Notes under the pieces: model-generated
Told to the model about the DNA's origin: nothing
Database searches by the model: none
Seen by the model: only the letters and a program-made list of their open reading frames with translations
Translations under genes and position numbers: made by a program
Shown here: positions 12,801 through 25,518 of the stretch, one piece after another
How positions within the stretch are numbered: the first letter of the stretch is position 1
How the letters are laid out: each line of letters starts with the position of its first letter
NCBI RefSeq assembly: GCF_902459465.1
Contig: NC_047072.1
Location: 14,989,267-15,053,266, forward strand
Reading direction: 5' to 3'
Length of the DNA stretch: 64,000 bases
From: Asterias rubens
Taxonomy: Eukaryota > Echinodermata > Asteroidea > Forcipulatida > Asteriidae

Positions 12801-15800
12801 AAAGGTGCCAGTTCCTTGCCGCAGTTGCAACAAAACTACGCTCACAATGACCCAACAAGAAATTTCTCACGGACAATTTCTTTTTGCCGTTTTTGAATTA
12901 TGATATAGGACATTTTGTGCGTGTCATCCATTTTAAAAATGATAAAGATTGTGATAAACTCCCTTTTTTCACAGATTTATTAAGTCAGATGTTTATCTGG
13001 GTAAACAAATATTTCTGTTAATAGAAAGGGCAGTCCTGATACTTCACGGGGGCAACGACGGCGTCGTCTTCGTGCCCTTGAAATGCTCCAGTAGAAATTG
13101 ACAGTTTCCTTGTAGGGTGCCCTTTACCAAGGAGAAAATGCCTTGGTGCCCTTGCCCTTTTAAAAATGAACTATACGGGCCTGAAAGGGGCTTAGCAACC
13201 CAACCCTCAACAACCGTTTTGGTGCCTGACCTGACGGCATTGTGACAGTGTCGAAATGCAGCAGGCTGGCCCGCCCGCATTACGCGCTTGGTTGCGTGAA
13301 CATCTGACGGATCGTGGGAAAACCACAATGTTCGCACCCTGACCTGTTTACACACTGGAGAATGACAACAAGATACAACGGCTCAACATACAGCCAGAAA
13401 CACCTTTTCCTAAGAAATCTTTTAGGGCTGTTCTAAAATTAGAGGGGTATGTTTGATTGGCATGAACGTCTTGCTCCACGTCCAATGATTGACACGGGGT
13501 ACATGGGTGAACCATCTTTAAGGAACACTGATAAATGGTTCTCAAGAAGTATCCAATTACATCAAATGTATGAAAAATTGTCAATATGAAAAACACTGAT
13601 TTAAAACTTGAAGGTACACTCTATTTCACCAAGTCTCAATACAATTCAGGGACTCTAAGAAAAGGAATTCGAAGATCACAAAGTGTAACCATAATATCTG
13701 GCAAAGCAAACTTGTATTTGTTTACTCTCGGTTGTTAAAATCGCAAAAGAGGCTGGTCTGAGTTTTACCCCCTGGAAATTAAATAGCTGCGTAAATCTAG
13801 CGGTGCCACTTGCAGTAGACGCCAATACTTGAAATTCCCATACCCAGGAATTACGAATCAAAAAATCGAATCGAAAGAACTGATCACAACAGAAATAAAT
13901 TAAACCATCTGTTTGGTGCATTCATGGGAAATATGAATGCAGTTTGACAACTATTGTCTTTTGACTAAAACACTGCGTGTATACGAGAGCAGGATACGTT
14001 TCCCAGGACGGGATTAAAATCTGAAAATACCAAAAATCGATGCATAATGTAAAGAAGTGAAGTGAATTTGGGTGACTCGGTTTGGAATTCACACAGTGTT
14101 TGGGCCAATTGTCACTCGATTATAGGATTATTTGGCAGCATTTATTCACACAGTGTTCGTGGGAAAGAAAACAATCCATGAATAGCTTCATCATGGCATT
14201 GACTCCATATGTCATTGGCTTAATAAAAATCTATCATGAAATTACAGGAAATTAGGGCTGTACAAAGAGAAAGCATACACCCATCTGAAAAAATCCATTT
14301 TAGAAAAAGCATTTCTTTCTTTTTTTGAGACAAAATCATGTCGATAGTTTGGCAGCCGAAACTGTTGCAGACTGAGTCACAATCCAAAATCCTTAAAAAG
14401 AAAATGTAGAAGCAATTGGAAATTACAACGAATGAACGAGATTATCAGATTTGAAAACTGAGTTTAGGGTTAAAAGAGAGTTAGAATAGTCCAACGTGGT
14501 CCACCTGTCACCGGAAGTTCCGTTTGAAAAGTATTCCTTGGTAACTTCTGAGCAGACAACAAAGTATGTTTACTTTAAAAGGTGTGCTTTTATTTTGCTC
14601 ATTTTGGCTTTACATTATGTCTGTTACGATCGCCTTAAAGTCCCACCAGCTTTGTTCAAACAACCTAAAGAAAACTTACAAAATAGTTTACTGTTACTTA
14701 ATAACAAGTTCATGCTCTGGAAAGCAAAAAACAACAATTTATACAATGCTTACAAAGTATCTATTGTAAACCTGTCTGAGTTGGGCTATTGACGCGTCAA
14801 TAGTGGTTCTCTACCGGTCGGCTACGGGGCTGAGTGAATCTCGACTCACGGCGCGGACTGCTCATAACACACCGGTTCAAGAGAAAACAAACCGGCACGC
14901 GTCAGGCACCTTCCCTAACCAATATTTGGCTCCATTTAGGAACTGCTACAAAAACTCTCATTCCGTAAGAGGAAACAGACGATCTTTTTTGTACATTCTG
15001 GATCAGCCTTGAGATAATCATGGGTCGTTACAATAGATAACTGGGGCAGGTTTAAATTGAGAACAATACCTGCCGTGGTTGATGCCTTACGCCGCGGTGC
15101 TATGCCCAACCCGTGCCACTGCTTTCTCACGGGATCCCGCCACGCGTGCACTAATTGCCGACTCACGACCTCCACGCGATACGCACGCGAAATTGTTTTA
15201 CTGTGTACATGCCATAGGGCTCTAGCAAAACACGTAAAACAATAACCACCCTGAGTTTATATAAATAGGCCACAGATTGATTCAGAAATCATTTCTCTCT
15301 GCTAGGGACTCCACTATTAGATCGACTTTGTAAACCAAGCACAAGGATGAAGCTCACTTGTGAAGAAACTTTTGAGCAAGTGTTAAGCCGCAAGCCTGTT
15401 GGAGTACCAGCACGTTTGCTGTGTACCAGCCGTAGTAGAGAAGAAGTAATATGCGACAGACGAGGCATCGAGTGGAGAAAAGGTTCGCATTTCAGAAACC
15501 ATTAAAACACAGCATTATTTGGCAAGCGAATCTCATTTCAAGTTTTTTTTTTTCGCTTGGCCACTTTGGGTTCGAACTTGTCCTTATCCTCCATTAACAC
15601 CATGGACAATGCAACTTCTTGTCATTATTCTTTCCGCGCCTAAAATGGTCGTTATCTTCTTCTACATACGAGACAAACCAACGAACTTCATAGAACCTTC
15701 AATTTTTTTTAGAATATATGATGAAGTAGTTTGATGTAATTTCTTTAAACAATGTATTTGATTGTTTTCTTCTTCCTAGGGGACCGTCTTCTGGACATCC

Positions 15801-18800
15801 CATGCAAGGTTTGTGGTGACCGTAGTTCGGGCAAGCACTACGGCGTGTATGCCTGTGACGGCTGCAGTGGGTTCTTCAAGCGCTCCATCCACAGGAATCG
15901 TGTGTACACGTGCAAACAACAGGGCAAAGGTGGGGGCTGCTGCCCTATTGACAAAACCCATCGCAACCAGTGCAGGGCGTGCCGCTTGCAGAAATGCTTT
16001 GATGCACACATGAACAAGGATGGTGAGTTTCTTTAACTATTTGTATTAGGATATTATTGGCTGATTCATTGTGACAAACCATTAATCTCGACAGAAAGTT
16101 GGCCTTTTTTTATTTTTTTATTAACTAACACACGCAAAATCAGTAGGCTAGTGAACCTGGTGCCTGCATTGGATATTGAAATCAAACAATATTGTACATA
16201 AAATGACATATAAAGTATTTCATATTGAAGATTTTGAAGAAAACTGAGTATCATTATCGGTAAAATACGCTGATTTTCCGACTTCAGCTTTACTGAAAAT
16301 CGATAGGAGCTGTATTATTAAACTAAATTCTTGGCGGACAAATATTCAATTAACTTTGCAACCGTCTGACATGCGGGCCCTTCCCCGTCACCTTGGTCCA
16401 AGTCTCCATCTATATCTACCTCCGTAATCATGCACATTATCATCCGCATCACTGAATTCGCACCATCACACATCGCGCTTAATATTAACATCGGCAAAAA
16501 TAAATAGAAAGTTCCTGCACTGTTCACACTACTGACAAGTCGATTATGCAGTTACGATCAGTCATAGTTTGTACCAATTAGTTTATGCTATAACAGTAAA
16601 TGAGAACAGACCAAATTATATTTAAGTGATTACCCTATTTTGTTTAAGCAGTTAAACCAAGACTTATTTTCCCCATGGTTACTCGTGGTCCTTTCTTTAA
16701 CGTTAAACCAGAATAGGAATGACCGTTTGGTAATTTCATTTAATTAGTTCGCTTATCATTATAAAAATGCTTAGCACGAATCTCCAGTATTTGATGGTTA
16801 TCAACTAATCCTTTGAACACATCACCGACGGATGGTGTAGCTACGACAATGGTACAGACAACTTTGGTTGGTTATACTATGAATCAACGTGAAAAGCCTA
16901 TAATTACATACAAAAAGGTTCCGATAACTTGTTGTCTGTATAAAAATGCTTACGACCAAATACAAGTTTAGAAAATATCTGCTTATTGGCTCTTATTCAA
17001 GCACGGTCGGGGACTTACGAACACCGTACCTAGTCGACTCAGTAGGGCTTCCAATTTTTAATAAAAGTCGACTCTACGTTTTGCAGCAGGCGAGCGTGAG
17101 ACGAAACGGTCAGAGTGGGGAGACCGCTGTTTCACACCAAGGTGTGAACACAGAGTAGTCCTCAAAATTAGCTTTGGGCGGGAAGCACTGAATTTATGGA
17201 CAAAAAAATAATATAAAATTTTGACTTCGGCTTTGAAGTATGAATGGCCTTGGCTGTATGGCGCGGAGCTTGCGGTTCAGAATAACAGAATAATCTGAAA
17301 AACTAAGGAAATGCTTTGATTTGTCTATGGTTGTGCGTGGAGTCGACTGATCGTACAGAGCGAGCGAGATGATATTACAAACTTTATTTTATATTCCGAA
17401 AACGCTTCAGCAGTATGTTATGAAAATAGTTAGAAAATGAATTTCAGAAAAAAAACCTATTTGGATTTTATTTTAGACAAAGGAATATCGAGCAAAATTA
17501 AACGAAGTAGGACTAGGCCTATTGTAAAATATTCATCGAGATGCATAAAGGAAACCCAACAAAATGTTAATACTTCGCAAATTGGTTGAAATCATTGAAT
17601 AAATAGGTAGGCCTTTGAGAAGCAAAAATCTCATTTTAAGGTCAAATAATGATGTTCACCGACCTTTTTGAACCGTCCTTCTTTACTTTCGATCTCAATT
17701 TTGACATTGTTAAGACAATGTAATTTTTCACCAAAGTGTATACTGACATTGTTGCCCCCCAAATGTATAGACGCTTCCCACCCCTCCCATTGAAATTTTA
17801 AAATTTGAGATAATAATAACCAGAGTATAAAATGTTAAGTTTTATAAAGTTTTATGGAGCACTTGTGGCTAATAATAATAACTCAATGTTTTAAACTATT
17901 GTTCTATTCACACATATTTGTTGCACCTTTGCAGTAAACAGTTATTATTTTTCACCAACGTCTTCGGGGTACGGTAAAAATAACGTCTTCAAATGTATTA
18001 TCTTATGTTCCGCGTGCCCCATTCTGCGTTGTACAGTAGGCCAATAACAGGTAAAGTGTCACACTCTTAAGCTGTAAGAGCGGGAGCTTTGATCCTAATC
18101 TGCTTCATTTTGAGACATTTCTTTGTTCTACAGTATACTACATAGTTTGTCAATACGTAAACATCGTTATTCAAATTGCTAGTTTCTTAGATCGCTTTGA
18201 GATGACTTCTGTACTAAGAAATGGTATTCTGAAGGTGCTTGTTCAATCTCAGCATAATCGGAAAAGACTGCTCAGATTGCTTTAAGACTATGTATGTGTA
18301 AAAATCCACGTGTGACCGGAGACGGAAATTTTTTCAAACCTTTCATTTAAAACGTGTGAAAATAATTTTGTCCTGAGGAACAGAAGGTTTCCTGAAGCTG
18401 CTGGTAAAATTCAAACCGCTCAGAGATTAATTCTGTACTCAGAAATTGGGACTTTTAAAGCTGCTGGTAAATCTCAGCGTGATGGGAGACTACATTGTTC
18501 AAACAGCTCGATCTGATATTGGTTCTGTATGAACTTGGGTGTTCTGAAGCAAGGGCGGATCCAGGGGGGGGGGGGTACGATCCAAACAGACCAACCCGTC
18601 CCTTTTTTCCTCGTGTATACATGTATTTTGAAATAATCTGATTTTGCACGTTAATAACATTTTAAGCCCAAATTCCAAAAGGCCCACATTCTACATCTCA
18701 AATTTTGAAGGCATTTTGTTTTGTTTCCTTCATCAATTTTATGCATCAAATGGCCCTATGCATCAATAGACTGACCACAGAGCATCTATAATCCGCCATT

Positions 18801-21800
18801 TTGAAAGCTACTCGCTAGGCGCTCTCACGCTCCATCTTTCACAGATTCTGCCCCCCCCCCCCCCTTGGGTCAGGATCTGCCCGTGCCCAAGCTATAATTA
18901 CCCCCTTTCCTTCCTTTTGTTTGAAGACAAGCCATCTCTGGATCAGCCGTATAATATGGTTAACTACAATCTATGACCAAACAGTTTCCAAAAGGAGGGC
19001 AACAATGAAACAAACCCAAATGTATTCAAAAAAGACATGTGCGACATGTTTAACAATGCTAACTATATTAATAAAAACCTGAATATTAGAATGCCCGCGG
19101 GAAATATTATGTTAGACAAAACATTATCTGCACCCCCTACCCACCCACCAAGCTGTTAGACAAAACATTATCTGCACCCCCACCCACCCATCAAGCTGAA
19201 CTTCCTTGTGCAACGCTTTGTCGGATGCCGGACCAGACCGAAAACAAAAAATCATAAGCCCCCCCCCCCAACCCGAAAAACAAAATGTATCGCCTAAAAT
19301 TGTTAATTTTTTGTAGCAGCTGTTGCTGTCAATGCAACAATCAATCACCACAACAATAACTATTCGATACACACTAATAATAGCGAATAACTACCAAAAT
19401 AAATAATTCATTTATAGTTTTTTTAAAGTCAGAACAGTGAGACCACATTGTGAACTTAATTTAATAATAAAGGACCCGGGAAAATACTGAGTATACAGTG
19501 CTAACACACATCGGTATCAAGGTCAATTCATTACCCCCCCCCCCCCGATGCAAATCTAACATCTATTAAAAACTTATTTAAGTTATAGACTTTTGGCAAA
19601 GCAATCTGAGGGATGCTTTGAACTTCAAAGTCTCCACAAGGAACTCGTTCATAAATTTAAAGTCAATTCACATAATGGGATATATGAATATTAAATCCCT
19701 CTCACCCATATTGTTGTATATTATGAAAACCCTTTCTGATGCCCATGTGGGAACGGCTAGGCTGTGTCAATGATTGGCGTTCAAGTACGTCCTTTTCAAA
19801 ACGTCACATTGTGCACGTGCAGCGGTTTAGGTTCTCATCAAGCACCACTCCAAAATTCAAAGCCAACTCAATGAGCATATTGGGGAGCAAGAATATATTT
19901 AACATCAATTGTTTTGTTATATATTTTATTTCTAGTTAAAAATAAGAGACGCGATGGTACAAACAACCTAGAGGCAGCTCCCAAACTTGTGGCGTCCGTG
20001 ACTGATAAATTATTTATAATGAACACAAAGTAATGGGGTCAATTTATACCACGCTTAGAAGAACAGTTTACTGTTATAAGTTGATCTTTGCTAACGGTGT
20101 ACTGAGGTGGAATCATTCCAACTTTAATATCAGCCTTTTTTGTGTGGAATGCATTCCATTCTTTGTCTTTTAAACAAACTTCTAAATACTTCAAAATAAT
20201 AAGAGCAATTTAAATACTTAAAAAAACCAAGCAGACTCACTGCATGGCGTAAACTTTCAATACAAGTATATACCGTTAAATCTCCCCAAATCTCGCGACT
20301 ACTTTGAGAGTTATAGTACACCTGCCCTTCTAGTATACTGTACTTCCCGATGAGCGGATCGACACCGCGACAAAGTGGCTCGGACATGGCCAGTATTGCC
20401 GCTCATCAGGCGACGTCCACATTCCACATTAATTGCTGCATTGATTTTCTGGTAGTTAGTTCTTCTAGGGTTAGTCTTGGCACACTTACAGCAACCCTCC
20501 CAAAAAAGTGCAAAGCCTTTTTAGACTGTAGCGGTGACGACTATACTATACCTGGGGGTTGAAGATGCGACCTAACCCCTTGGATTGCTCTAGGGTGTAC
20601 AGTGCTTACATCGCGTAAGACAGATGCTGATGTAGCACACACGTCCACACAACCGCTAAATAATTGCGCGTGTAATCTCCCTGCCCACCCACTTCATCTC
20701 CTGCACTCCTCCATCATGCACTGCGGTATTTTTCTTAAAAGCCAGACTGTTGAGACAGGCGGCAAACGATATTGTCCGCTTGAGTGCACTGTTACTGCTT
20801 GGTCACGCTTGGGTGGGCGGCTAGCCACCGTAAGTTGTGACTCCTGTCTCCCCTACACAACACGCACCACACCGACACACTCTTTTATACACTCAAAAGT
20901 TGTCTAAGTCTTTACTTAAAATTTGAGTTGAAAGTAATTAAACCACTGTTGTAATAACAAAAGGCAGACTGAGAGAACAAAACAACGAAGGCGTGGCACC
21001 CCGTTTGGTACATTTGCCCATCACAGCAGAGAAATCTTGATCTTAAGGTTCAACGTCATTATGAATCTAATAATTGTTACCCGTCTCGTTTTCACTTGTA
21101 TTATTATTTACAAACTAGCATAATAACTAACAAGAAGCTTGTAATGAAAAATAATCCAATAAGAAGGAATGAAAAAAGGACCTTTAAAGCGGGAAGAAAT
21201 CATGCCTGAAAGCATGCGGCATGAAAATCGTTTCCATGACAGAGAGCTAATTTAATAATAAGTCAATAATGATGAAGTAATCCAATGATAGAAGTTTAAT
21301 TTAGAGCGATACCCAAGGGACGATTTACACGAGCGACGGTACGATCAAGCTGCTGAAATGGATCACCGGTGCTGGCTGTCAAAATAACGGCGGGCAAGAG
21401 TGGCCCAGACACGGTCAAGAACAGAATACGGTAGCACGACTTCGAACCGCCGCGTCAATTACAAGACGATCTTTGTCATAACATGAGATTATTTATATGT
21501 CCTTGTTGACTATTGAGCGGTTTTTTGGTGGGAATCAAAGCTCTATTTCGCAGGGACTATTATACCAGGCATCATGCTGTTTCCGATCCTATGATGTTAA
21601 ACCATGCGTAGAGGATCGAGATCTAATGACAATTTATTGAGTTGGTAAATAACGATCTTGACTGCTTCAGAAAAATTACGCCACAAAATCTTCTCGTGAG
21701 GAGAGGTTCCTTACTTTTGGCGCCATTTATTATTGTGCAGGGAAACAGTAAAGACACATTTTTATGCCAACTTTTCTAACACCAATGACAACCCAATGAT

Positions 21801-24800
21801 AACTTTGATAACAATACCAGTACAAATGAGTCAGTATATGCCAACTTTATCAATGATGATATTTTACTTAAGAACTGAACTATCCTCAGACAGAAACATA
21901 CATTACACAAACACCAAGATTGTCAGAAGGTGTTAGATCGTGAACACACCTGCCCAGGTTGACGGCACGACATGTCTAGCGCAAAAAGGGCTAACCACAC
22001 ACGGGGCCCAGGCCCTTGGGGCCGCCTGCGCTGTCTTACCACCTCACGGTAAAGCTCACAGAATCAACACAAGCTTTCATTCTATATACGAAGAGTGTTC
22101 ATCCCCTTATTAGTGTGGGATGGTTATTTTAGCCCCGAAGCTAACCGGTGTTCTGGGGTTATTTCGGGCATTTATCTTGGGGAAAGAAAATGATATAAGA
22201 CGGCGCTAGTAAAGTACACATTTCACGCACAATTTAATTGATATGGACAGGTTCCTGTAATTCACTGACAAAAATGTCGAACAATGCCGGGGGCTCATTA
22301 TTTGTGTGTCTAGATTTTGCAATGGAATAAAGTAGCACAAATATTGATTTTCAAATGGAATCATAATTGCAAAAAGATAACTCCAAAATGCAGCAAGGCT
22401 TATAGTCACGTGGTGTGTCGGTTTGTAGGATCTTCCGATTACGGATACATACAATCTAAAATGAATTTCAGCTTTTTCTTGAACTTGTCGGCAGAAATTG
22501 CACAAAAGAATGTTTCCAATACATATAATAACGAGAGAAACAGAGAAAGTGTGTGGAGGTGGGGGCATGGGGCATGACATTCGAGCTGGAAAGAGCAGAA
22601 TAATTTACAAATTATAAAATAAAAAAAGTCATGGACAAAGTCCTGTTACATCAATTCCTCTCATGGTTCATACTTGTTTGTTTCTGATATCATTCTTTGA
22701 TGGGTGCCATGACAGGTGCTTCCATGGGTATGCAAAACAAAAATTGTCTGTAAATAAAATTCCCACAGTCAAAATTGTTCCCTAAACATTCCTGAGCCAG
22801 ACTTAACAACAAGGACGAACAGATGAACAAACACGTGACACGTGCTCGACATTGTGCTCGGTATTGTTCGGAACAAATCGGTGTATCATTGGCCAAACAG
22901 CTTTGATTGATTCTCAACAAAACCGACAAGCTGGGTTTGTGTCAGAATGTCTGGGCTTAACAAGAGACATTAAAATACATTGTTTGTTTAAATGTTTTCG
23001 TTGCACATTGCAAACACACAATGGTGAACATTTTAGCCACAACTTTGATTTTTAACGACGTTCTCATTTCAGCTAAGAAAACATCTTCATCACAACAACC
23101 ACAAGTAACCAAGTTAAACTAATACAAACAATGGTTTCGGCTTCGATGAACAGATGCAAAACAATCAAATAGGGTTAACTAAAATTATCGCCTGTTATTT
23201 TTCAACAAATAGCCGAATCACTGACATAGTAATTGTCTCTTTTTTCAATTGAACATCAAGTATTTATTCATCATATTATTTTCTCCTTGTTCTTTTCCAT
23301 TTTCCAGCTGTTCAACATGAGCGAGGACCCCGTAAACCAAAAGCCAAACCTTCGCCAGACGACGGCAGTACCGGGTCTGCAAGCCCCGACCCCCCGTCCG
23401 CCCATCACCCCGTTCATGCCACGCACCCGTCGTCACACCGCCATCACGGCATGACAAACGGCACAAGTAGCACCCCCGTGGCGGTGGTCTCCTATGTGTC
23501 ATCCTCTATGTTCTATGGGACATTCTACCACAGTCTCCTAACAGCTGAGCAGTACAATGTCAGTCCAATGGCTCTAGACCTGACTGCCAAAGTCAAGGCA
23601 GAGATGGAGGGTGGACCTCATGCAGGCTTCCACACGGCCATGACAGGTACGACAATAATAACCCCGCCCCATCCCTCAAGTACAACACTTTTCATAAAGG
23701 CTGCTGGCAATTCAACATTTCACAAAATAATGCTTATCAAGTTTATTAAGGGTATTCATAGCGACGAAAGACAACATGCTTGAAAAACCCAACTTGACAA
23801 TGACCTTTGCCTCTTTATAACCCACAGGTAGCCCGGAGAGTATGCCCGAAGTAGCGGCACGCCTTCTGTTCACATCCGTCAAGTGGTCCAAGAACATCCC
23901 GTGCTACCTACTCTTGCCATATCGTGATCAGGTACATTAAATCTCACAGTTTCAAAATACAGGGCAAACTTGTAGAGCTCCAACAGAAAGTAGAATCATC
24001 CTCGCTCTTTCTTATTGGCCAGACAAAAATGTCACCACAATAATAATTAATAACTGAACTGAACTTACAGTGTGTTAAACTTCGACCCCAATTGAGTGTT
24101 CATTGGATCTCAAACACGAACGCGTGGCTACCAAACCAACTGACGCTCATGTCTAAACTGTCAACTTATGGTGGTTATAAATGACCAGGGAAACTAACAA
24201 TAACTCAGAGGGGGGAAACTGAACAAGCTGGTTTCAACAAATGACTCGCTGTCTGCAATATCAAGACTAATTCACACGCGTAACACTTTTAGAAGTCATC
24301 CTAGTTTGCATTCCTCACAAGAGTAAATTGTTATATACTATATTCATAAGCACTTATTGTTCCCGCCATTTGGTTAATTATTATCACTCAAGTGGATGGG
24401 TGTGTACATGCAAACTGTTAAGAGTTTATAGGTAGTCGTGTAACGAAGTGTAACAGAGTCGAGACACAACTTAGCAGTGAAGTATGTGCCATCAACGTAA
24501 ACCCCCTCACAAACTCAACAAACAGAAAACATAAAATCGTAAAAGCCTCGGAGAATTCGTTTGACTAATTTTCTCACTTGTCAACTTGGCCCATTTCTCT
24601 GCTTTCCCCTTCTCTTTGAACACTTTAATGACGGACGCATTTAAAATAGTCCAGAAAGAACTACAAGTTTTGTACCACGACAAACATGTAGAAATAACAC
24701 ATCATTTCAAAAGCACATTACACACATTTTCAGACTTTGTTGTTAAACTAACTGAAAAAGAAGCATGTACAACAGCTTAGTGATGTAAAACTCTAGATAT

Positions 24801-25518
24801 GACATAAGTCCTATAACTAATTACATGTATCTATCTTCACCAGGTGATCCTCCTTGAAGAAGGTTGGCGAGACCTCTTCCTCCTCGGAATTTGTCAATGG
24901 TCCGTTCCTCTAGAGATGGAGACACTTCTCAAGTATCTTCCAAGAGAAGACAAGAAAATGTCCAGTGATGAACTTGCTAGGTTGACATCTCAGATTCGAT
25001 ACATGCAGGATGTAGTGGCCAGACTACGGGCTCTTGATGTGGACTTTACTGAGTTTGCTTGTCTTAAGGCAGTGGCACTTTTCAGACCAGGTCAGTCAGA
25101 ATACACTCTTGCTGTGTCCATATAACCATCAGTAATGACTTTACTGAAAAGCTCATACTGAAATTACTTTAACCTCACATTCAGAAGACAAAAGACATAT
25201 CTCAAAGTACCCTAAATGACAATAAGTTTACTTCAAACCCAATAATTTTACTTCTCCATTTTATTTTGTTGAACAGAGACACATGGAATCAGAGAACCCC
25301 ACCAGGTTGAGAGTCTACAAGACCAAGCCCAGGTTATGTTAAGCGACTACATCCGCCATTCCTATCCAGGTAGGAGTGTTCGTTTTGGTCGCCTCCTTCT
25401 TATCTTGCCCGCCCTCCGGAAAGTAAGCAGCAAGCTCATCGAGAGGCTGTTCTTCAAGGAGACAATTGGCAACATCCCAATTGAGCGTCTCCTCAGTGAC
25501 ATGTTTCAGAGTAGCTAG
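6889..25518 (+). CDS. NR2E1: NR2E1/tailless-type orphan nuclear receptor
   Basis: This is a ligand-regulated-type transcription factor of the NR2E group (TLX/tailless/dissatisfaction), usually active in neural and eye development. Exons: 6889-6964, 15780-16022, 23308-23646, 23828-23931, 24844-25090 and 25277-25518. All junctions are GT-AG and in phase, giving about 416 residues (human TLX, 385). The DNA-binding domain (about residues 34-100) has both four-cysteine zinc fingers: [21 protein letters not shown]-box CDGCSG, then [12 protein letters not shown] and [17 protein letters not shown] His/Pro-rich hinge follows. The ligand-binding domain (about 220-416) shows [17 protein letters not shown], the helix 3-5 signature [17 protein letters not shown], and the helix-12 end [14 protein letters not shown]. 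The first exon ([16 protein letters not shown]...) is inferred from its ATG, donor gtaagt and matching phase. A second possible first exon lies at 15347. The domain exons are secure; the 5' exon is less so. Confidence 0.9.
7318..7700 (+). repeat. 43-bp tandem repeat array (about 8-9 units)
   Basis: The motif aataatgaca recurs at 7353, 7396, 7453, 7496, 7539, 7582, 7625 and 7668. Spacing is 43 bp, except one interval of 57 bp containing a 14-bp insertion. Each unit carries aaagaaccaacctttaaatt. Outer units are more diverged, as expected for an array expanding from the middle. Confidence 0.9.
8614..8953. mobile_element. Fold-back MITE, copy 1
   Basis: The termini are cactggacactattggtaat at the left and attaccaatagtgtccactg at the right, inverted and nearly exact. 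Both are bordered by aaag or cttt extensions. The interior includes ggtgtatctcaacatatgca, gaggtctcgaaatcaaattc and cacttcagagggagccgttt. The same interior recurs at 8954-9335, in inverse orientation at 39213-39607, and partly at 45306-45557. There is no transposase. Confidence 0.8.
8954..9335. mobile_element. Fold-back MITE, copy 2, directly abutting copy 1
   Basis: Same interior and orientation as the preceding copy, with right end gtaataccaatagtgtccag. The left terminus is shortened (it begins near taattgtcagacaagtcttc), and the junction duplicates tccactgcctttg. This suggests insertion of one copy next to another, or a tandem duplication followed by deletion. Confidence 0.75.
10844..10990 (+). 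repeat. 27-bp tandem repeat, five units plus a partial
   Basis: The unit gaaggcccatagtacatttacatcggt is repeated with exact 27-bp spacing (units start at 10844, 10871, 10898, 10925, 10952, partial at 10979). Because 27 is a multiple of 3, both strands are open across it, so the resulting open frames are not evidence for a gene. Confidence 0.93.
13043..13180. repeat. Dispersed repeat family, copy 1
   Basis: Contains cccttgaaatgctccagtag, then agggtgccctttaccaagga and aatgccttggtgcccttgcc. The same order of motifs recurs at 37820-37975 with about 75-80% apparent identity by eye. No coding potential or clear termini are visible, so it is probably an old non-autonomous mobile element. Confidence 0.6.
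15258..15300 (+). promoter_or_regulatory. Putative internal TATA promoter of the receptor gene
   Basis: tatataaatag at 15258-15268 is a strong TATA box. An initiator-like TCAGAA occurs at 15282-15287, about 25-28 bp downstream, where a start site would be expected. The ATG of the alternative first coding exon lies at 15347, giving a leader of about 60 bases. No direct transcript evidence is available. Confidence 0.5.
15347..15482 (+). CDS. NR2E1: Alternative first coding exon of the NR2E1-type receptor
   Basis: The ATG at 15347 opens a frame of 45 codons plus one base, ending at donor gttcgc (15483). It encodes [20 protein letters not shown], then [20 protein letters not shown] and EWRK, with a shared Gly codon. 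The leftover base G joins the DNA-binding-domain exon at 15780 (GG GAC...) to give [10 protein letters not shown], exactly as the 6889 exon does. The predicted isoform is about 436 residues. The N-terminus is basic and Cys-containing, and I do not recognise a domain. The non-canonical +3 of the donor and the lack of homology keep this provisional. The TATA box 85-90 bp upstream and the short distance to the next exon support it. Confidence 0.55.
18547..18893. mobile_element. Putative non-autonomous DNA transposon with G-rich terminal inverted repeats
   Basis: The left end agcaagggcggatccagggg is inverted at the right end as ccttgggtcaggatctgccc followed by gtgcccaagct. Both are flanked inside by long G or C runs. 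The gggcggatccagg terminus is common in animal genomes, where I recall it as hAT-like. It is about 350 bp and has no coding sequence. Confidence 0.5.
19111..19198 (+). repeat. Two-unit 44-bp tandem duplication
   Basis: gttagacaaaacattatctg is present at 19111 and again at 19155, each followed by a C-rich tract and aagct. The units differ only slightly, so this is a recent local duplication. Confidence 0.85.

Larger units (their letters stand above)
6965..15250. other. First intron of the receptor (if the 6889 exon is used), rich in repeats
   Basis: About 8 kb without a supported exon. It holds a 43-bp tandem array, two adjacent copies of a fold-back element, a 27-bp tandem array and one member of a dispersed repeat family, all listed separately. 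Several short open frames are present, but none shows recognisable similarity. If the upstream exon proves not to belong to this gene, the region is intergenic. Confidence 0.5.
16023..23307. other. Large second intron of the receptor
   Basis: A 7.3-kb intron between the zinc-finger exon and the hinge exon. I found no convincing exon. It contains a putative TIR element (18547-18893), a 44-bp tandem duplication (19111-19198), poly-C/poly-G runs near 18567, 18852, 19261 and 19535, and diverged direct repeats around 18200-18540 (ctgtact-agaaat blocks followed by tctcagc). Such introns in developmental regulators often hold enhancers; that is inference only. Confidence 0.6.

Noticed and set aside
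14496-14792. Plus-strand frame of 98 codons with a hydrophobic stretch
   Set aside because: No homology and no splice or promoter context; it lies between repeats within the presumed first intron.
16318-16527. Minus-strand frame resembling a small secreted peptide with a hydrophobic N-terminus and acidic tail
   Set aside because: It begins at a GTG rather than an ATG; from the first real ATG the signal-like segment is cut short, and there is no homology. It lies inside the receptor intron.
22206-22580. Minus-strand open frame of 124 codons in the receptor intron
   Set aside because: Low-complexity composition, no known motif and no matching splice phases.
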